NCBI RefSeq assembly: GCF_002075345.1
Contig: NZ_NAEW01000011.1
Coordinates: forward strand, 42,580-106,579
DNA: 64,000 nt
DNA from: Citrobacter braakii
GTDB lineage: Bacteria > Pseudomonadota > Gammaproteobacteria > Enterobacterales > Enterobacteriaceae
Direction of reading: 5' to 3'
The notes under the pieces were generated by a model that was not told the DNA's origin, ran no database searches, and saw only the letters and a list, made by a program, of their open reading frames with translations. Numbering within the stretch: the stretch's first letter is position 1; every line of letters starts with the position of its first letter. The position numbers and the translations under genes were made by a program. Below are positions 60,093 to 64,000 of the stretch, one piece after another.

Positions 60093-61244
60093 TTAATGCC
60101 AGCAGAAATGATGCACAACCTGGGTGATCAATTCGCGGGTTGGCTTAATAAAACGAGTTTCCAGATACTCATCCGGCTGATGCGCCTGATTAATGGAGCC
60201 AGGCCCTAACACCAGCGTCGGGCAAAGCGTCTGGATAAACGGCGCTTCGGTGCAGTAGTTCACCACTTCTGTCTGTGCGCCCAGCAGTTTCTCAACCACT
60301 TGTACCAGTTGATGATCCGGTGGGCACTCATAGCCTGGAATTGGCGGATGCAGCTCCGACACCGTCAGGCGACCCGGCCAGCGCTCGCTGACCGGGGCCA
60401 GCGCGTCGTTAAGTAAGCCATTGAGATCGTTAAGCGTCATGCCGGGCAGTGGGCGAATATCCATATGCAGCTCGCAGCAGGCGCAGATTCGGTTGGCGGC
60501 GTCGCCGCCATGGATGTGACCCAAATTTAACGTCGGATACGGGACGGTAAAAGCATCATGGTGATAGCGCTCTTTCAGGTCATCGCGCAGATTCATGATA
60601 TGGCCGATGGCATCATGCATCAGTTCAATGGCATTCACGCCACGAGCCGGATCGCTCGAGTGACCCGATTGTCCCAAAATGCGAATCGCATTAGAGATAT
60701 GACCTTTGTGCGCGCGGACAGGTTGCAAAGAAGTGGGTTCGCCAATGATCGCGCAGTCCGGGCGTAAAGCGGTGGTTTCAGAGAAATAACGCGCTCCCGC
60801 CATGCTGGTCTCTTCATCGGCAGTGGCCAGAATGTACAGGGGCTTTTTCAGTTGAGTGACGTCGACGTCACGCAGCGCGTCGAGGATAAAGGCGAAGAAG
60901 CCTTTCATATCTGACGTACCCAAACCGTAGAGCTTATTGTCATGCTCGGTCAGGGTGAACGGATCGCGCGTCCAGCGTCCGTCGTCAAAGGGGACGGTAT
61001 CGGTATGGCCCGCCAACAACAAACCACCGGCTCCCTGTCCAATGCTTGCCAGCATATTGAATTTATTGCGCGTGTCGGGAACCGGCTGGACCTCCACATT
61101 AAAGCCTAAATCTTTGAACCAGTCCGCCAGCAGAGTGATTAAACCTGCATTACTTTGGTCGAGCGCTTCTTCGGTGGCGCTAATCGACGGCATGGCAATC
61201 AGAGCGCGGTATATCTCGATAAATGGCGGTAAATTGTTTTTCAT
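60093..61244 (-). CDS. argE: Acetylornithine deacetylase
   Basis: A 383-residue M20-family metallohydrolase that releases acetate from N-acetylornithine in arginine synthesis. Metal/catalytic residues visible: His80 and Asp82 (GHTDTVP), Asp112 (GTSDMKG), and the [11 protein letters not shown] stretch. The ATG at 61244 gives the E. coli length; 13 upstream codons would overlap the ARG boxes. Divergent from argCBH and repressed together with it by ArgR. Confidence 0.98.
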   Translation of the reverse strand: MKNNLPPFIEIYRALIAMPSISATEEALDQSNAGLITLLADWFKDLGFNVEVQPVPDTRNKFNMLASIGQGAGGLLLAGHTDTVPFDDGRWTRDPFTLTEHDNKLYGLGTSDMKGFFAFILDALRDVDVTQLKKPLYILATADEETSMAGARYFSETTALRPDCAIIGEPTSLQPVRAHKGHISNAIRILGQSGHSSDPARGVNAIELMHDAIGHIMNLRDDLKERYHHDAFTVPYPTLNLGHIHGGDAANRICACCELHMDIRPLPGMTLNDLNGLLNDALAPVSERWPGRLTVSELHPPIPGYECPPDHQLVQVVEKLLGAQTEVVNYCTEAPFIQTLCPTLVLGPGSINQAHQPDEYLETRFIKPTRELITQVVHHFCWH

Positions 61245-61266
61245 TGTTGACACACCTCGGGTCATG

Positions 61267-61309
61267 ATAGTATCAATATTCATGCAGTATTTGTGAATAA
61301 AAATACATT
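61267..61309. promoter_or_regulatory. ARG boxes of the argE/argCBH divergent promoter
   Basis: Two ARG boxes are recognisable, around ATATTCAT (61267-61284) and TGTGAATAAAAATACATT (61292-61309), the latter close to the ArgR consensus TGAAT-N4-ATTCA. The arrangement matches the E. coli argECBH operator, which binds an ArgR hexamer with arginine. Confidence 0.88.
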
Positions 61310-61399
61310 AACGTTGAGCGTAATAAAACCCACCAAGTGTAAGGTGAGGTGATAAAGGCTTATATCTGGCAACAGAATCTAAGAAGGTGAGCAGCCCCG

Positions 61400-62404
61400 A
61401 TGTTGAATACGCTGATTGTGGGCGCCAGTGGCTATGCCGGCGCAGAGCTTGTGACCTATGTAAATCGCCATCCTGATATGACCATAACCGCTTTGACCGT
61501 CTCAGCGCAAAGCAATGATGCAGGAAAATTAATCTCCAATTTGCATCCGCAGTTGAAAGGCATTGTCGATTTACCGTTACAGCCAATGTCAGATATCAGC
61601 GAGTTTAGCGCAGGGGTGGACGTTGTGTTCCTCGCAACGGCACATGAGGTGAGCCATGACCTGGCCCCGCAGTTTTTGCAAGCCGGATGCGTGGTGTTTG
61701 ACCTCTCGGGCGCGTTTCGCGTAAACGACGGCGCGTTCTATGAAAAATATTACGGCTTTACCCATCAGCATCCCGACCTGCTGGAGCAGGCGGTTTATGG
61801 ACTGGCGGAGTGGAGCGCAGACCAACTGAAAGACGCGAATCTGATTGCCGTGCCGGGTTGCTACCCGACGGCGGCGCAGCTGTCGCTGAAACCACTGATT
61901 GATGCCGGGCTGCTGGATCTCAGCCAGTGGCCGGTAATTAACGCCACCAGCGGCGTGAGCGGCGCGGGACGTAAGGCGGCTATTTCCAACAGCTTTTGTG
62001 AGGTGAGCCTGCAGCCGTATGGCGTGTTTACCCATCGCCATCAGCCGGAAATCGCTACTCACCTTGGTGCGGAGGTGATCTTCACCCCGCATCTGGGCAA
62101 CTTCCCGCGCGGAATTCTGGAAACCATCACCTGCCGTTTGCAAGCGGGCGTAACCCATGCGCAAGTGGCTCAAACGTTGCAACAGGCGTATGGCGATAAG
62201 CCACTGGTGCGTCTGTATGACAAAGGCGTTCCGGCGCTGAAGAACGTGGTTGGCTTACCGTTCTGTGATATCGGGTTTGCCGTACAGGGTGAGCACCTGA
62301 TCGTGGTGGCAACTGAAGACAACTTATTGAAAGGCGCGGCGGCACAGGCGATGCAGTGCGCAAATATTCGTTTTGGCTTTGCTGAAACGCAGTCTCTTAT
62401 TTAA
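61400..62404 (+). CDS. argC: N-acetyl-gamma-glutamyl-phosphate reductase
   Basis: A 334-residue NADPH enzyme for the third step of arginine synthesis. GASGYAGAE (8-16) is the nucleotide loop and Cys154 in VPGCYPTAA the thioester nucleophile. Length equals the E. coli protein. First gene of argCBH, 10 bases before argB, with ArgR control from the divergent region. Confidence 0.98.
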   Translation: MLNTLIVGASGYAGAELVTYVNRHPDMTITALTVSAQSNDAGKLISNLHPQLKGIVDLPLQPMSDISEFSAGVDVVFLATAHEVSHDLAPQFLQAGCVVFDLSGAFRVNDGAFYEKYYGFTHQHPDLLEQAVYGLAEWSADQLKDANLIAVPGCYPTAAQLSLKPLIDAGLLDLSQWPVINATSGVSGAGRKAAISNSFCEVSLQPYGVFTHRHQPEIATHLGAEVIFTPHLGNFPRGILETITCRLQAGVTHAQVAQTLQQAYGDKPLVRLYDKGVPALKNVVGLPFCDIGFAVQGEHLIVVATEDNLLKGAAAQAMQCANIRFGFAETQSLI

Positions 62405-62414
62405 GGGTGCAACG

Positions 62415-63188
62415 ATGAATCCATTAATTATCAAGCTGGGCGGCGTTTTACTGGATAGCGAAGAGGCGTTGGAGCGTCTGTTTACCGCACTGGTGAATTA
62501 TCGTGAGTCGCATCAGCGACCGCTGGTCATTGTGCACGGTGGCGGCTGCGTGGTTGACGATCTGATGAAGCAGCTGAACCTGCCGGTGAAAAAGAAAAAT
62601 GGTCTGCGCGTCACGCCAGCCGATCAAATTGACATTATTACCGGTGCCCTGGCGGGAACAGCGAATAAAACCTTACTGGCCTGGGCGAAAAAGCACCACA
62701 TCGCATCCGTGGGTCTGTATCTTGGTGATGGCGATAGCGTAAAAGTGACGCCGCTCGATAAAGCGCTGGGTCATGTTGGACTGGCGCAGCCGGGTTCGCC
62801 TAAGCTGATTAACACACTGCTGGAAGGCGGTTTTCTGCCGGTAGTTAGCTCCATTGGTGTTACTGAAGACGGACTGCTGATGAACGTTAATGCCGATCAG
62901 GCGGCAACGGCGCTGGCGGCAACGTTGGGTGCGGATCTGATCCTGCTCTCTGACGTAAGCGGTATTCTGGATGGTAAAGGCCAGCGTATTGCCGAAATGA
63001 CCGCCGCGAAAGCGGAACAACTGATTGAACAAGGTATTATTACTGACGGCATGATCGTGAAGGTCAATGCGGCGCTGGATGCCGCGCGCACGCTGGGTCG
63101 CCCTGTGGATATTGCCTCCTGGCGTCATGCCGAGCAACTGCCGGCGCTGTTTAACGGCATGCCAATTGGCACGCGGATTTTAGCGTAA
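62415..63188 (+). CDS. argB: Acetylglutamate kinase
   Basis: A 257-residue amino-acid kinase that phosphorylates N-acetylglutamate. [10 protein letters not shown] (4-13) and [13 protein letters not shown] (38-50) bind ATP and substrate; MNVNADQAA is conserved. The ATG at 62415 gives the E. coli start; an in-frame ATG 42 bases upstream lies inside argC. It is separated from argH by a 116-base gap with a REP pair. Confidence 0.98.
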   Translation: MNPLIIKLGGVLLDSEEALERLFTALVNYRESHQRPLVIVHGGGCVVDDLMKQLNLPVKKKNGLRVTPADQIDIITGALAGTANKTLLAWAKKHHIASVGLYLGDGDSVKVTPLDKALGHVGLAQPGSPKLINTLLEGGFLPVVSSIGVTEDGLLMNVNADQAATALAATLGADLILLSDVSGILDGKGQRIAEMTAAKAEQLIEQGIITDGMIVKVNAALDAARTLGRPVDIASWRHAEQLPALFNGMPIGTRILA

Positions 63189-63200
63189 ACTATTTTGTAC

Positions 63201-63273
63201 CCGATGGCGGTTATGCCTTATCGGGCCTACGTGAACCGAACCTGTACGCCGGATAAGCTAAGCGCCATCCGGC
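63201..63273. repeat. BIME between argB and argH
   Basis: Two opposed REP units, CCGATGGCGG...TTATCGGGCC (63201-63230) and GTACGCCGGATAAG...GCCATCCGGC (63244-63273), form a typical BIME in the operon gap. It may lower argH expression or stabilise argCB mRNA. Confidence 0.85.
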
Positions 63274-63304
63274 GTTGAAATTCAAGATATTAAGGAAGCA
63301 AGTT

Positions 63305-64000
63305 ATGGCACTTTGGGGTGGGCGTTTTACACAGGCAGCAGATCAGCGGTTCAAACAGTTCAACGACTCGTTGCGTTTTGACTACCGCCTGGCAGAACAG
63401 GATATTGTCGGCTCTGTGGCCTGGTCTAAAGCGCTGGTAACGGTCGGCGTACTAACTGCCGATGAACAGCTGCAATTGGAAGAGGCGCTGAACACTCTGC
63501 TGGAAGAGGTTCGCGTTAATCCGCAGCAGATCCTGCAAAGCGATGCCGAAGATATTCATAGCTGGGTGGAAGGTAAGCTGATTGATAAAGTCGGCCAGCT
63601 TGGTAAAAAACTGCATACCGGACGTAGCCGTAATGACCAGGTCGCCACCGATCTTAAACTGTGGTGTAAAGACACGGTTATTGAATTACTGTCGGCCAAC
63701 CGTCAGCTGCAAAGTGCGCTGGTGGTGACGGCAGAGAATAACCAGGACGCCGTCATGCCGGGTTACACCCACCTGCAACGTGCGCAGCCGGTGACGTTTG
63801 CTCATTGGTGTCTGGCCTATGTCGAAATGTTGGCGCGTGACGAGAGCCGTCTGCAGGATTCGCTCAAGCGTCTGGACGTCAGTCCACTGGGCTGCGGCGC
63901 GCTGGCGGGTACGGCGTATGAAATCGATCGCGAGCAGCTGGCCGGTTGGCTGGGCTTTGCCTCGGCGACGCGTAACAGTCTGGACAGTGTTTCTGACCGT
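63305..64000 (+). CDS. argH: Argininosuccinate lyase, 3' truncated by window edge
   Basis: The first 232 codons of argininosuccinate lyase, which splits argininosuccinate to arginine and fumarate, the last step of the pathway. The start [14 protein letters not shown] and the segments [15 protein letters not shown] (near 110-125) and the early HxxR-type region are conserved. AAGGAAG lies 7 bases before the ATG. The frame is open to the last base of the window; the full protein would be about 457 residues. Confidence 0.97.
   Translation, partial: MALWGGRFTQAADQRFKQFNDSLRFDYRLAEQDIVGSVAWSKALVTVGVLTADEQLQLEEALNTLLEEVRVNPQQILQSDAEDIHSWVEGKLIDKVGQLGKKLHTGRSRNDQVATDLKLWCKDTVIELLSANRQLQSALVVTAENNQDAVMPGYTHLQRAQPVTFAHWCLAYVEMLARDESRLQDSLKRLDVSPLGCGALAGTAYEIDREQLAGWLGFASATRNSLDSVSDR

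Overview
The window is a chromosomal segment of an Enterobacteriaceae member close to Escherichia, Salmonella and Citrobacter. Its backbone has the E. coli gene order kdgT-yiiM-cpxARP-fieF-pfkA-sbp-cdh-tpiA-yiiQR-fpr-glpXKF-zapB-rraA-menA-hslUV-ftsN-cytR-priA-rpmE-metJBLF-katG-gldA-fsaB-ptsA-frwCB-pflDC-frwD-yijO-eptC-ppc-argECBH. Protein lengths almost all match the E. coli proteins. Accessory genes in the gaps and two ERIC repeats make E. coli K-12 itself unlikely; Citrobacter or a Salmonella relative fits best, but the species call is inference. I found no rRNA, tRNA, CRISPR array, prophage or intact insertion sequence.

Region by region. 1-2610: the end of the ketodeoxygluconate permease gene kdgT, a convergent DHDPS/KDG-aldolase-family lyase with a KdgR-like palindrome at its start, and yiiM. 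2611-5878: an AT-rich accessory cassette of a GntR/UTRA regulator, a TIM-barrel sugar isomerase/epimerase-like protein and an MFS transporter, with a perfect palindrome (TGGTTTAAACCA) next to the regulator start. 5919-9688: the Cpx envelope-stress system with its CpxR box, cpxP, the 3'-UTR sRNA CpxQ, and fieF. 9874-16353: pfkA, sbp, cdh, an accessory SLC13-type permease, tpiA, yiiQ and yiiR. 16392-20756: fpr and the glycerol genes glpX, glpK and glpF. 21185-29637: zapB, rraA, menA, the heat-shock protease hslVU, ftsN, cytR and priA. 29895-32639: rpmE, then a KdgM-type oligogalacturonate porin with a GPH-family symporter behind two KdgR-like boxes.

32693-42168: the methionine regulon metJ/metBL and metF, each promoter with tandem met boxes. 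It is interrupted by an accessory block: a zinc-ribbon transposase-like single gene, a periplasmic 5'-nucleotidase, and a divergent carboxymuconolactone-decarboxylase-like/LysR pair. 42337-44517: katG. 44602-55070: a divergent anaerobic sugar or polyol cluster, ptsA-fsaB-gldA against frwCB-pflDC-frwD, with the AraC-family gene yijO. 55157-64000: eptC, ppc, argE and argCBH, the last cut by the window end.

Most of the window is conserved core genome. The parts deserving most attention are the GntR cassette with its predicted operator, the KdgR-type sites that may tie two separate loci into one pectin/hexuronate regulon, the solitary zinc-ribbon gene, and the glycyl-radical/PTS cluster, whose substrate is not known even in E. 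coli.
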